Shown here: positions 1-9,489 of the stretch, piece by piece
Layout: each line of letters begins with the position of its first letter
How positions within the stretch are numbered: the first letter of the stretch is position 1
NCBI GenBank assembly: GCA_001804315.1
Contig: MHFT01000028.1
Span: 1 to 38,114 of the forward strand
Origin: Omnitrophica bacterium RIFCSPLOWO2_12_FULL_50_11
GTDB lineage: Bacteria > Omnitrophota > Omnitrophia > Omnitrophales > Danuiimicrobiaceae
Length of the DNA: 38,114 nt
Direction: 5' to 3'
Made by a program: the position numbers and the translations under genes
The notes under the pieces: model-generated
Told to the model about the DNA's origin: nothing
Seen by the model: only the letters and a program-made list of their open reading frames with translations
Database searches by the model: none

Positions 1-1245
1 TGACTCGGAAGAACCTCCGCCGATCCTCTCCGTCAGAACTTCCGCTTCCTTTACCTTAAAAAATTTCTTGTATTTTCCAAGCTCTTTTTTCATCAAGAGC
101 TCAAAGCTCGCCTCCGCCGCTTCAAACTGATAACCTTCGTTTTCAAGTTGTGCCAGCTTCTGCAAGATCGCTCTTGCATGAGGAGCATCCTTCTGGAGCG
201 GAATATTGAGTTCTTTGGCTTTGAGCAGCACGTTTGATTTGCCGCTCAGTTCTGAAACTAAAAAACGCCGCCGGTTCCCAACCAACGCAGGGTTCATGTG
301 CTCATAGGTCTTCGCGTGCTTGAGCATCGCATTCACATGAACACCTCCTTTGTGGGCAAAGGCAGAACGTCCCGTAAAAGGTTGATTGTTCTCGATCGGC
401 ATGTTCGCCACTTCCGCCACATAATGTGAAATCTCGGTGAGCTTCCGGAGTTGATGCTTAGACAGGGCACAGAGGTTCATCTTCATTTGCAACACCGGAA
501 TCAAAGTCGTCAGATTCGCGTTGCCACAGCGTTCTCCATAACCGTTGAATGTGCCTTGGACCTGGACCGCACCGTGTTCAACCGCTGCAATGGAATTCGC
601 AACGCCCAAACCTCCGTCATTGTGGCAATGAATCCCAAGCGGTGCTGGCACAGATTTCCGTGCTCGCTTCACGCCTACTGCAATTTGACGAGGAAGAGAT
701 CCTCCGTTCGTGTCACACAAACAGATAAGATCCGCGCCCGCACGGGCAGCTTCACGAATGCATTGAATTGCATAACCAGGAGCGGCTTGAAAGCCATCAA
801 AAAAATGTTCCGCGTCGAAAATGACTTCGAGTTTTTTTGATTTTAAATACGCTACCGAATCCCGAATCATCTTGAGATTTTCAGCAAGCGACGTTCCAAA
901 TACTTTCCGAACGTGAAAATCCCAGCTCTTTCCGAAAATGGCCACCGTTTTCGTTCCCGCTTCTAGCAGCGCCTTGATATTAGGATCACTGGAAACCTTT
1001 GTATTTGCGCGGCGCGTCGCGCCAAACGCGACGATTCTGGCGCGTTTGACCTTGAGCTTTTTCACCTCTTTAAAGAAGGCAAGATCTTTAGGATTCGATC
1101 CCGGCCAGCCGCCTTCAACGTAATCGACTCCAAACTCGTCAAAACGCTTCGCCAGTGCCAGCTTATCCTGAAGCGACAGACTTATGCCTTCGCCTTGAGC
1201 TCCATCGCGCAGCGTGGTATCATAAATTTGAATTTTTTTCGTCAT
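1..1245 (-). CDS. cimA: (R)-citramalate synthase / 2-isopropylmalate synthase-like protein (CimA type), 3' end truncated by window edge
   Basis: Minus-strand frame open from ATG at 1245 to window edge (absent from ORF track). Reads MTKKIQIYDTTLRDGAQGEGISLSLQDKLALAKRFDEFGVDYVEGGWPGSNPKD..., with the DTTLRDGxQ motif of the DRE-TIM/HMGL-like family. ATG overlaps the lysC stop (ATGA). Confidence 0.88.
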   Translation of the reverse strand, partial: MTKKIQIYDTTLRDGAQGEGISLSLQDKLALAKRFDEFGVDYVEGGWPGSNPKDLAFFKEVKKLKVKRARIVAFGATRRANTKVSSDPNIKALLEAGTKTVAIFGKSWDFHVRKVFGTSLAENLKMIRDSVAYLKSKKLEVIFDAEHFFDGFQAAPGYAIQCIREAARAGADLICLCDTNGGSLPRQIAVGVKRARKSVPAPLGIHCHNDGGLGVANSIAAVEHGAVQVQGTFNGYGERCGNANLTTLIPVLQMKMNLCALSKHQLRKLTEISHYVAEVANMPIENNQPFTGRSAFAHKGGVHVNAMLKHAKTYEHMNPALVGNRRRFLVSELSGKSNVLLKAKELNIPLQKDAPHARAILQKLAQLENEGYQFEAAEASFELLMKKELGKYKKFFKVKEAEVLTERIGGGSSES

Positions 1246-2459
1246 TTTTTCCCCAATCCAAATGCTTGATGAATCGCACGGGCAGCCAGTTTGCCTTTCG
1301 TGCCGCGCACGACACAAGAAATCTTAATCTCAGAAGTAGAAATCATCTCGATATTAATCTTATTTTTGGCCAAGACACCAAACATCTTCGAAGCAACCCC
1401 GGAGTGAGACTTCATCCCAACGCCCACAATACTCACTTTCGCGATATCCTGGTCGCAGGAGATACTGCGTGCCCGTACGAGCCGTGCCGCTTTCTTCACC
1501 GAGTCCATCGCACGTTTCAAATCGCTTTTAAAGACGGTGAACGAAATGTCCGTCAAGTTTGTCTGCGTCTTATTTTGAATGATCATGTCGACATTAATAT
1601 CGTCATCGGCAAGCGTCTTAAAAATTTTCGCTGCCATCCCGGGCCTGTCCGGAACTTTGAAAATCGTGATTTTCGCTTCGTCCTGATTCAGTGCAATTCC
1701 GCTGACCACTACCTCTTCCATATTTGGTATCTCCTTCGAAATCCACGTACCGCATGCGTGATTTAAACTCGATCGAACCAGAATCGGGATGTTAAATTTT
1801 TTGCCTACTTCAATCGAACGTGCTTGCATCACTTGGGTGCCAAGTGAAGCGAGCTCCAAAATTTCATCGTAACTGATGCGACTCCGCTTCCGAGCTTGAG
1901 GGACAACCCTCGGATCCGCCGTGTATATTCCCCCCACATCCGTATAAATCTCGCACTGCTTGGCATGAAACGCCTTCGCAAGAGCGACTGCGGTTAAGTC
2001 AGAACCACCGCGGCCGAGTGTTGTGATTTCCTCAGTCACCGTCTTGCCTTGAAAGCCAGCGACCAGGACGATATTGCCGCCTCGGAGTGCCTGTCGAATG
2101 CGTTCCGTATTAATGTCCAGAATACGGGCCCGGGTATGACTTTGGTCCGTGATGATACCGACTTGCGGCCCAGTAAATGAAATGGCCTTCTCACCGAGTT
2201 CCTGAATGGCCATCGCCAAAATCGCTACGGAAGCTTGTTCGCCTGTTGCGAGAAGCATATCCATTTCTCGCTCGCTCGGTCGCTCCGCTACCTGGCCTGC
2301 AATCTTCAAAAATTGATCGGTCGTACGCCCGAGCGCAGAAATAACGACGACAAGGCGATTCCCTTTTCTTTTGGTCTGGACGACACGTTTGGCAACCTGT
2401 TTGATTCGCTCGGCATTTGCAACCGAACTTCCGCCATATTTTTGGACAATCAGTGGCAT
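1242..2459 (-). CDS. lysC: aspartate kinase with C-terminal ACT domains
   Basis: MPLIVQKYGGSSVANAERIK (KYGGSS motif), GRGGSDLTAVALA, ACT repeats. ORF track starts at 2516 but MPLIVQKYGG at 2459 is the better start. Confidence 0.95.
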   Translation of the reverse strand: MPLIVQKYGGSSVANAERIKQVAKRVVQTKRKGNRLVVVISALGRTTDQFLKIAGQVAERPSEREMDMLLATGEQASVAILAMAIQELGEKAISFTGPQVGIITDQSHTRARILDINTERIRQALRGGNIVLVAGFQGKTVTEEITTLGRGGSDLTAVALAKAFHAKQCEIYTDVGGIYTADPRVVPQARKRSRISYDEILELASLGTQVMQARSIEVGKKFNIPILVRSSLNHACGTWISKEIPNMEEVVVSGIALNQDEAKITIFKVPDRPGMAAKIFKTLADDDINVDMIIQNKTQTNLTDISFTVFKSDLKRAMDSVKKAARLVRARSISCDQDIAKVSIVGVGMKSHSGVASKMFGVLAKNKINIEMISTSEIKISCVVRGTKGKLAARAIHQAFGLGKK

Positions 2460-2470
2460 TGTGTGAACCG

Positions 2471-3682
2471 TCAACCCATCTCTTGCTCGCTCAAAAATGA
2501 ATCCATCAACTTCCAACCCTCTTTAAAACGAAGGCTGGATAGGCGCGCTGTCGCTTCGTTAATACACTCAATCTCATCGGGCACGATATTTTTTCCTGCA
2601 GCAACAAAGGGAACGGCTTCTTGCATTCGAGTTCTCAGATCACAGGAGGTCGTATGGAGCGGAGCGATCAAAACACGGCTATTCTTTTCTTTTTCATAAA
2701 AAGATTTCGCAGCTCCGAGAATGTGACGGTCCATGGATTCAAGCGCGATCACTTTTCGTGTCACATTTCCTTCACGTGCCGCGACGTCACACGCTCTCGT
2801 ATGAACGCAAACAAAATCCTTTTCCTCAAAAAGGTCGAGCATCGCTTGCGCTTCACCCCGGTAATCAAAATCCGGAGAGTTGTATTTCGCCGAAAGCTCC
2901 ATCACCGTTAACCCGATCAACCGTGAGAAACCTTTGACGAGATCAACCGTTGAAATGGACGCACCCGTCAAGCCGCCAAAACGCTCTGAAAATTTCGGAA
3001 GACGAGGCGTCCCTCCCTGCCCCCAAAGCCATACCATATTCGCCGGATTCTCGCCCAAATCTACTCGGACCTGGTTGATCTCATGATCTTTGAGCAGAAG
3101 TCTGGCATCGTACATGAGTTTCGTAATTAAATCTTCACCCGGTCCTTTCGGCAGCTGATCCTCAATTTTCTCTCCGACAATAGAACCAGGGGCTGCACAC
3201 GTGGCCGAAAGCGCCTCAAAACCCCGCGCATCCTTGATGACCGCAAGGTGCCGGTGCTCGTGGCCTGGGAAAAAACGGACAAAGTCGCTCGCCAGTTTTT
3301 TGTTGAGGAAATTCACGAGCGCCTTTGCTTCTTTCGTTGTGACTCGACCTGCTGTCGCATCGGCCAAAATACCGTCGAACTCCGTCACGAAATTCATTCG
3401 AAACGCAACTTCATTGTCTTCGAGCTTTATTTCCATATTCGCCGCTTCCAAAGGCCCTGGTCCTGCGAGATACCGCTTAGGCTCGTAGCCGAGCAGAGAC
3501 GAAATCGCAATATGAGAGGCAGGTTCCATCCGCTCGGGGACATTGCGCACCATGCCCACCTTGCCGGCTCGTGCAAAGTACGTCAGATTAGGAATCCGGC
3601 TTATCTCAAGCGGTGTCTTGCCACCCAACGCCGAAATCGGCCGATCCCCGATTCCATCTGGAATAACGAGAAGATACTTCAT
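2471..3682 (-). CDS. cofactor-independent phosphoglycerate mutase-like protein; putative functional homoserine kinase
   Basis: MKYLLVIPDGIGDRPISALGGKTPLEISRIPNLTYFARAG...: archaeal-type apgM alkaline-phosphatase-superfamily signature; lies between lysC and thrC. Confidence 0.85.
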   Translation of the reverse strand: MKYLLVIPDGIGDRPISALGGKTPLEISRIPNLTYFARAGKVGMVRNVPERMEPASHIAISSLLGYEPKRYLAGPGPLEAANMEIKLEDNEVAFRMNFVTEFDGILADATAGRVTTKEAKALVNFLNKKLASDFVRFFPGHEHRHLAVIKDARGFEALSATCAAPGSIVGEKIEDQLPKGPGEDLITKLMYDARLLLKDHEINQVRVDLGENPANMVWLWGQGGTPRLPKFSERFGGLTGASISTVDLVKGFSRLIGLTVMELSAKYNSPDFDYRGEAQAMLDLFEEKDFVCVHTRACDVAAREGNVTRKVIALESMDRHILGAAKSFYEKEKNSRVLIAPLHTTSCDLRTRMQEAVPFVAAGKNIVPDEIECINEATARLSSLRFKEGWKLMDSFLSEQEMG

Positions 3683-3700
3683 GAGTGAAGTCCCCCATTT

Positions 3701-3792
3701 AATTCGGAATTCGGAATGCGAAGTTCGGAATGGTCAAAATTCAAAGTACTCTGGGTTTTACCCTTCCGCATTCCGTACTCCACACCCCGAAT
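3701..3792. repeat. intergenic word-repeat pair in inverted orientation (TTCGGAAT/CGGAATGCG type)
   Basis: aattcggaattcggaatgcgaagttcggaatgg ... ccttccgcattccgtactccacaccccgaat. Confidence 0.6.
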
Positions 3793-3858
3793 GAACTTAC
3801 GCACGCTCGATTCCGGATTCGTGATCAGATACACACTCGGTATCCTGCTCCCGATTCG

Positions 3859-4941
3859 TTAGGCCTGCACCGCCCGAAGAACAGCATCTATGCGTGGCTC
3901 GACCGCTTCCATCGAATCCTCAAAACTCAAAGCAAATTCGGGATCTTTCAGTCCCGATCCTGTCAAGGTACACACAACGCTGCTCCCTTCTTCAAAGTAA
4001 CCTTTCCTCGCCCATTTAACAAATCCGGCCACTGCTGCAGCGGATGCTGGTTCTGCAAAAATTCCTTCCCGCTCCGCCAGGAACCGGTAGGCCCACGTAA
4101 TTTCACTGTCCGTCACACTATCGATCAGACCGCCTGATTCATCGCGCGCTTCGAGCGCACCTTTCCAACTTGCCGGATTTCCAATCCGGATGGCCGTGGC
4201 AATCGTTTCTGGCTGCTCCACAACCCGATTGAGCACAATCGGCGCCGCACCTGCCGCTTGAAAGCCGAGCATCCTGGGAAGGCGTTCCGATCGACCTGCT
4301 TCTTTGTACTTTTTGTAACCTCGCCAATAGGCAGTAATATTCCCTGCATTCCCAACCGGAATCACGTGATGATCGGGTGCATCGCCCAAATCGTCACAAA
4401 TTTCGAAGGCTGCCGTCATTTGTCCTTCGATCCGATACGGATTTACTGAATTGACAATTTTGATCGGGTGGGTAGACGTTATCTTTTTGACAAGCTCGAG
4501 CGCAACATCAAAATTTCCCTTTACGATGATTACTTTCGCACCATAGCGAAAAGCTTGCAGCAGTTTCCCCTTCGCAATTTTTCCTTCCGGAATCAAAACA
4601 TAACACTTCATCCCGCATCGCGAAGCAAACGCAGCAGCAGAAGCAGACGTATTCCCCGTTGAAGCACACATGACGGAGGTAGCGCCTTCTTCAAGCGCTT
4701 TCGAAACAGCCATCGTCATTCCGCGATCTTTAAAAGAACCGGTTGGATTGAGCCCCTCAAACTTGAAATAAATCCGTATGTTACTAAGACGAAGTTCTTT
4801 CGGAAGCGCTTCGGAAAGAATGAGCGGCGTATTGCCTTCGTTTAACGAGATAATCGGCGTCTCGTTCGAGACGGAAAGAAATTCTTGATACCGCTCAATG
4901 ACTCCGATCTTTTTAACTGGAACGTTCTTAAGTGGACTCAT
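3859..4941 (-). CDS. thrC: threonine synthase
   Basis: PLP fold-type II motif FEGLNPTGSFKDRGMTMAVSKALEEG; cluster context. Confidence 0.95.
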   Translation of the reverse strand: MSPLKNVPVKKIGVIERYQEFLSVSNETPIISLNEGNTPLILSEALPKELRLSNIRIYFKFEGLNPTGSFKDRGMTMAVSKALEEGATSVMCASTGNTSASAAAFASRCGMKCYVLIPEGKIAKGKLLQAFRYGAKVIIVKGNFDVALELVKKITSTHPIKIVNSVNPYRIEGQMTAAFEICDDLGDAPDHHVIPVGNAGNITAYWRGYKKYKEAGRSERLPRMLGFQAAGAAPIVLNRVVEQPETIATAIRIGNPASWKGALEARDESGGLIDSVTDSEITWAYRFLAEREGIFAEPASAAAVAGFVKWARKGYFEEGSSVVCTLTGSGLKDPEFALSFEDSMEAVEPRIDAVLRAVQA

Positions 4942-5042
4942 CCCCCACCAACTTTTATGAAAAATAATGGAACATATTTTCTCATTGGCTCCATCCGTTG
5001 ATCACCCGCCGTGGCGTCTCACTGACACAGTTGGTGGGGGAT
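4940..5042. repeat. 103-bp element, copy A, with 13-bp TIRs ATCCCCCACCAAC/GTTGGTGGGGGAT
   Basis: Lies between hom and thrC; homologous to 32438-32540. Confidence 0.85.
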
Positions 5043-6324
5043 CATCCTCAATCCGCAAAACCTGTGCTTTTCCGCGCGTCACGGTTAACTGGTTGATCCG
5101 GTGAATCGCACGCCTGAGGGCACGTTCGGATGCCCGATGGGTCAATAAGATGAGTGGGACGACACCGCCGATTCGCTGTTCCTTTTGAATCACATCACTG
5201 ATGCTCACTTGATGCCGTCCCAAGACGTGCGAAATTTTTGCCAAAACGCCTGGCTGATCCACAACGTGAAACCTCAGGTAATAGCGCGATGAGAGCAAAG
5301 CGACGTTTCGCACAGGCAAAGAACGAAAATCCATATGAAAGGGATGGTGGATCCCCCCCAATCTCATTCGCGCTAAATCGGCTAAATCACTTACGACCGC
5401 ACTGCCGGTCGGCAGACTCCCAGCACCTCTTCCATAAAGAAGGATCTCGCCGACCTCGTCCCCGCTCATTAAAACCGCATTGTAGGACCCGTTCACACTC
5501 GAGAGCACGTGAGACTTGGGCAGAAGCGTCGGCCGAACCTGCGCTTCCACTCCAGACGGTGTTTTCTTTGCGATGGCGAGCAGCTTAATCGCGTAACCAA
5601 ATTCTTCTGCAAACGAGATATCCTCGCTTCGAATTCTGGAAATACCGTCCACATAAATATCTCGAAAGCGGATCCATCCCCCAAATACCAAACTAGCCAA
5701 AATCGTTAACTTGTGTGCCGCATCGGTACCCTCAACATCCAAGGTAGGATCCGCCTCCGCATACCCTTTTTCACGCGCCAGTGCGAGCGCTTCTTTAAAA
5801 TCCAAATGGGACTTCGACATTTGAGTCAAGATGTAGTTTGAAGTCCCATTGATGATCGAACGAATGGACCGAATTCGGTTTGCAATTAGACCTTCTCGCA
5901 CCACTTTTATGACCGGAATCCCGCCGCCGACACTCGCCTCAAATAAAAGATGACGGCCTCGTTTCTGAGCTTCTCGAAATAACTGACGGCCGTGTTCAGC
6001 CAGAAGTGCCTTGTTCGCGGTCACGACGTCTTTGTTTGTGCGGAGCGCCTCGCGAATCAACTCCTTAGCAGGATTTATGCCGCCAATTAACTCGACGACA
6101 ACGTCCACGCTCGGATCTCGTACCACTTGGTGAGCATCCGCCGTGAGTTGGTGACGACTTGGGCGGACCCCACGTCTTTTTGCGGGATTCCGAACAGCAA
6201 TTTTGACAATCCGAAGTGAGGTACCACATTTTCGGGCAAGATCCGCTCGCTTCGATCGCAAAATTGAATAGACACCTTTCCCTACTTGGCCCAGCCCAAG
6301 AAGACCTATCTTCAATTGTTTCAT
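5002..6324 (-). CDS. hom: homoserine dehydrogenase with C-terminal ACT domain
   Basis: MKQLKIGLLGLGQVGKGVYSIL; GTSNYILTQM; C-terminal ACT LRFHVVDQPGVLAKISHVLG. Confidence 0.95.
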   Translation of the reverse strand: MKQLKIGLLGLGQVGKGVYSILRSKRADLARKCGTSLRIVKIAVRNPAKRRGVRPSRHQLTADAHQVVRDPSVDVVVELIGGINPAKELIREALRTNKDVVTANKALLAEHGRQLFREAQKRGRHLLFEASVGGGIPVIKVVREGLIANRIRSIRSIINGTSNYILTQMSKSHLDFKEALALAREKGYAEADPTLDVEGTDAAHKLTILASLVFGGWIRFRDIYVDGISRIRSEDISFAEEFGYAIKLLAIAKKTPSGVEAQVRPTLLPKSHVLSSVNGSYNAVLMSGDEVGEILLYGRGAGSLPTGSAVVSDLADLARMRLGGIHHPFHMDFRSLPVRNVALLSSRYYLRFHVVDQPGVLAKISHVLGRHQVSISDVIQKEQRIGGVVPLILLTHRASERALRRAIHRINQLTVTRGKAQVLRIEDDPPPTVSVRRHGG

Positions 6325-6390
6325 AGACTTAAATGCGTTCTACGAGCCGTAGTATATCTTAGGGGGTCAGAAAAAGCAACACATGCACAG

Positions 6391-6502
6391 CCAGAAATTC
6401 CCCAACTTCGCGTAGGGCACGTTTCCGCCAAGATTTGGTGGTGACCGAAACCTTGGGTAGGTTAATAAAACCTACGCTACGGGTAAAACTGCGGAATTCT
6501 GG
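6391..6502. repeat. intergenic imperfect palindromic repeat upstream of hom
   Basis: CCAGAAATTCC (6391-6401) vs GGAATTCTGG (6493-6502) outer arms; inner GTAGGTT-AATAA-AACCTAC (6457-6475). Confidence 0.6.
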
Positions 6503-6533
6503 TGCTATTTGATGCCGGTGGATAGATGCGGAT

Positions 6534-7004
6534 TTAAAGGGATTTCACTTGGGTTAGTACTTCTCCTGCGTGGCCTTCTACTTTTACGTTCGTAAAGATT
6601 TTCCTGATTTTCTGGTCTCGATCAATCAAAAATGTGGTACGCGCGATCCCCATAAAGGACCGCCCATATAGACTTTTCTTCTTGTAAACACCGTACCGCT
6701 TGGCCACACTTTTGTGCTGATCGGTGAGCAACGGAAAAGGAAGTTCGTATTTGTCGCTGAATTTCTTGTGAGAATTCAAATCGTCAAAACTGACGCCGAA
6801 GATCTCCGCACCTGCCGCACGGAACCCCCTAGACACGTCACGGAAACTGCATGCTTCTTTCGTGCAGCCCGGCGTGTCATCCTTCGGATAAAAATAAAGC
6901 ACCACATTTTTCTTGCCCTTGAAATCACTGAGTTTGACGTGCTTCCCGTCAGTCGCTGGAAGCGAAAAATCCGGTGCCTCTTGACCTTCTTTTAAGTCTG
7001 CCAT
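6534..7004 (-). CDS. bcp: thioredoxin-dependent peroxiredoxin, Bcp/PrxQ type
   Basis: [56 protein letters not shown]; start shifted downstream from ORF track. Confidence 0.92.
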   Translation of the reverse strand: MADLKEGQEAPDFSLPATDGKHVKLSDFKGKKNVVLYFYPKDDTPGCTKEACSFRDVSRGFRAAGAEIFGVSFDDLNSHKKFSDKYELPFPLLTDQHKSVAKRYGVYKKKSLYGRSFMGIARTTFLIDRDQKIRKIFTNVKVEGHAGEVLTQVKSL

Positions 7005-7005
7005 C

Positions 7006-7968
7006 TTAGGATGCAAACTCTTCGCGCAATTCTTTCGTCGCCTCGACCATGACTTTAAGTTTACCTTTAGCCTCCTCAACCGTCCGCGTCTTTAGTCCAC
7101 AATCAGGGCTCACATAAATTTTATCCGCTTTGATGACCGTGGCCGCTTTGCGAATCCGCGATTTCACTTCATCTTTCGTTTCGATCCTGTGGTTGTGGAC
7201 ATCGACGACGCCCAAACCGATTTCCTTCGTAAACGGCGATGTTTTAAACAAACCGAGGAGACCAAACTCGCTGTTCGAAAGTTCAAGATCGATTTGATCG
7301 ACAGGAAGCTCGAGCATTTTAGGATAGATCCCTGCGAAATCTCCGTAACAGATATGAGTTAAGGTTTTCGCCTTCAACCCATCCGTCACAATTCCCATCG
7401 CTTCGATTGCCAAATCGATTTCATCCGGCCGTACCGAAACAGCGGGCTCGTCAATCTGGACATATTGCGCCCCTGCTTCTTCCAAGTCCCTGGCTTCTTC
7501 GTGAATGACATGAGCCAGTCGTAAACAAAAATCACGCCGAGAAGAATAAAACTCGTCAAACGACCAATCCATAATGGTGTAAGGACCCGTCAACATCCCC
7601 TTGACCGGTTTTTGGGTTAAACTTTGCGCATATTTAAACCATTCCACCGTGACCGGATTGGCGCGCTCAATTTCTCCCACCGCGATCGGTTTCCGGTAGT
7701 AACGATTTCCATAGGAGCGAACCAGACCGCTGATTTGGAATCCGCTAAAATGCTCAGCAAAATAAGTCACCATGTCTCCTCGATACATTTCGCCATCCAC
7801 CAGAACGTCGATCCCAATCTCATCTTGAAATCGGATCCACTCCTGCGTCGCTCTTTTCTCAAGCTCTTCCAGATCTTTCCTTGAAATCTGGTTCTCGGAA
7901 TATTGAGAACGTGCTTTGGCAAGATAGCCTGGTTTTGGAAAGCTGCCGACTGAAGTCGTTGGAAACAC
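7006..7968 (-). CDS. MetE C-terminal/core methionine synthase family protein (zinc ligands present)
   Basis: [19 protein letters not shown]...; LTHICYGDF (HxC) and late YVSPDCGL Cys match MetE zinc ligands. Confidence 0.85.
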   Translation of the reverse strand: MFPTTSVGSFPKPGYLAKARSQYSENQISRKDLEELEKRATQEWIRFQDEIGIDVLVDGEMYRGDMVTYFAEHFSGFQISGLVRSYGNRYYRKPIAVGEIERANPVTVEWFKYAQSLTQKPVKGMLTGPYTIMDWSFDEFYSSRRDFCLRLAHVIHEEARDLEEAGAQYVQIDEPAVSVRPDEIDLAIEAMGIVTDGLKAKTLTHICYGDFAGIYPKMLELPVDQIDLELSNSEFGLLGLFKTSPFTKEIGLGVVDVHNHRIETKDEVKSRIRKAATVIKADKIYVSPDCGLKTRTVEEAKGKLKVMVEATKELREEFAS

Positions 7969-8987
7969 TATGAAACACCCGCTCCCTTCAACTGCCTGGC
8001 AACGTGCACCAGAAGTTCCATTTTTTTATCCGCATTACTCCGGGGTAAAAACTCAAGACTATGATTGTGTGACAGCCAAACTTGATCCAACGCAATTTCG
8101 TCTCCGAGCCTTTGAACAAGTTCTACCACCTCAGATTCGGATTCCATTTTTGTGTTTCGCGCATCGATCACGCCGGCCATCAATTTCTTAGTCCATTTCG
8201 CTTCTTTGAGAACGTCCCAGTTCTTATGCCCTTTGATCAGCTCTATTCCAATACGCTCGACCGGAAGCTCGAGAATCTTCGGGTAAATCCCTTCGATCGA
8301 TCCGAAGTTAAAAAGAATTGTCTTCTCTGCCTTGGAACGTTCTGCCGTCACGATTTCATAAGCCTGAAAAAATAGTTTCAAATCCTGCTTGTGGCGCAAA
8401 AGACAAGGTTCATCGAACTGGATATGCAAGCAGCCGGCTTCTTCAAGCGCTTCTACCTCCCGATGGAGGATGTGGCATAAATCAAATAGAAGCTGCCGCT
8501 CTTCCCGGTAAAACCGGTTGCGCGACAACTTAGCGAATGTAAAAGGACCTGTCAGAACCGCCTTAACGGGTTTTGAGCCGTGCGCCGCAGCAAACCGGTA
8601 ATCATCTACCGTTAACGGTCTCAATGCTTCCAGACGCGACTCGATCATCGGCTCGCGGTAAAAGGTATTCGTATCAAAGTACCGGATCAGTCTGCCGAAG
8701 TCGAAGCCCGCAATTTTTCGCCCCAGATACGTGACCGCATCATCCCATCGAATCAAGCCATCCGTGACCATGTCAATACCAGCATCAACTTGACGCTGGA
8801 TCGCAATTTCTGTCACTTCGTTATACACGTGAGCCAAGTCTTCTTCCTCAAGATTTCCACGATCAAACTGATGGAGTGTCCGCCTCAGTTTTTGCTCATC
8901 CGTCGATGAGCCGATTTTGGGATATCCCCCGATGATGGTTGTCTCAATCCCCATAAATCCCTCGGAATCTTCTGCCCGCCCGATCAA
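7968..8987 (-). CDS. MetE-core family paralog lacking the zinc ligands
   Basis: Colinear with the neighbouring ORF (VLTGPFTFAKLSRN, HIQFDEP, GIYPKILELPVERIGIELI) but FNFG and HNHS replace HxC and the late Cys. Possible alternative start at MGIETTIIGGYPKIG. Confidence 0.82.
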   Translation of the reverse strand: MIGRAEDSEGFMGIETTIIGGYPKIGSSTDEQKLRRTLHQFDRGNLEEEDLAHVYNEVTEIAIQRQVDAGIDMVTDGLIRWDDAVTYLGRKIAGFDFGRLIRYFDTNTFYREPMIESRLEALRPLTVDDYRFAAAHGSKPVKAVLTGPFTFAKLSRNRFYREERQLLFDLCHILHREVEALEEAGCLHIQFDEPCLLRHKQDLKLFFQAYEIVTAERSKAEKTILFNFGSIEGIYPKILELPVERIGIELIKGHKNWDVLKEAKWTKKLMAGVIDARNTKMESESEVVELVQRLGDEIALDQVWLSHNHSLEFLPRSNADKKMELLVHVARQLKGAGVS

Positions 8988-8993
8988 GTGAGT

Positions 8994-9413
8994 TCACCCG
9001 AATTTACGCAAAAGTTCTTCCAAAAATCGATTTGTCGTCTCTTGTGCCTTTAAAATATTAGTGAGATCTTGCTGCATTTGCTTTCCGTGCGTTGCGCTGT
9101 ACAGGACTAAGTTACGTACATGCTCATAACTTTTTCCCGTCACCTTTGTAATTTTGATCGCCATACGATCTTGAGCCGCGCGGACCACTCGGCCATCCAT
9201 TTCTACATCAACTCTCTCAGTGCCGTACGCCAAGATCAAGGTCACATGGCATAGACTTCGAACGGGAAGTTGTTTCCTGCAAAGGACCAAAAAACCATTC
9301 ACGCTCAGATCCTTGACCTGCCCAGAAACCGTTTCGCCTTGACTGGACGAAACTCGAACATTGACGGGTACCGGAACTCGCGTGTAATTCCGCTTGTCTC
9401 CAACTCTTCTCAT
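8994..9413 (-). CDS. PilZ domain protein
   Basis: RNYTR (RxxxR) and DLSVNG (DxSxxG) motifs. Confidence 0.85.
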   Translation of the reverse strand: MRRVGDKRNYTRVPVPVNVRVSSSQGETVSGQVKDLSVNGFLVLCRKQLPVRSLCHVTLILAYGTERVDVEMDGRVVRAAQDRMAIKITKVTGKSYEHVRNLVLYSATHGKQMQQDLTNILKAQETTNRFLEELLRKFG

Positions 9414-9489
9414 GGCACCTCAAAGGTCATCCGTTAGAATCCATTCACGACGTCTTTGCCACATCAATATATCACTTGTAACGCCCCGA

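Noticed and set aside
451-840. Plus-strand ORF opposite the cimA-like gene
   Set aside because: Antisense shadow of a convincingly conserved coding frame; no family resemblance.
1155-1766. 203-aa plus-strand ORF opposite lysC
   Set aside because: Lies entirely antisense to lysC and the cimA start; low-complexity-looking translation.
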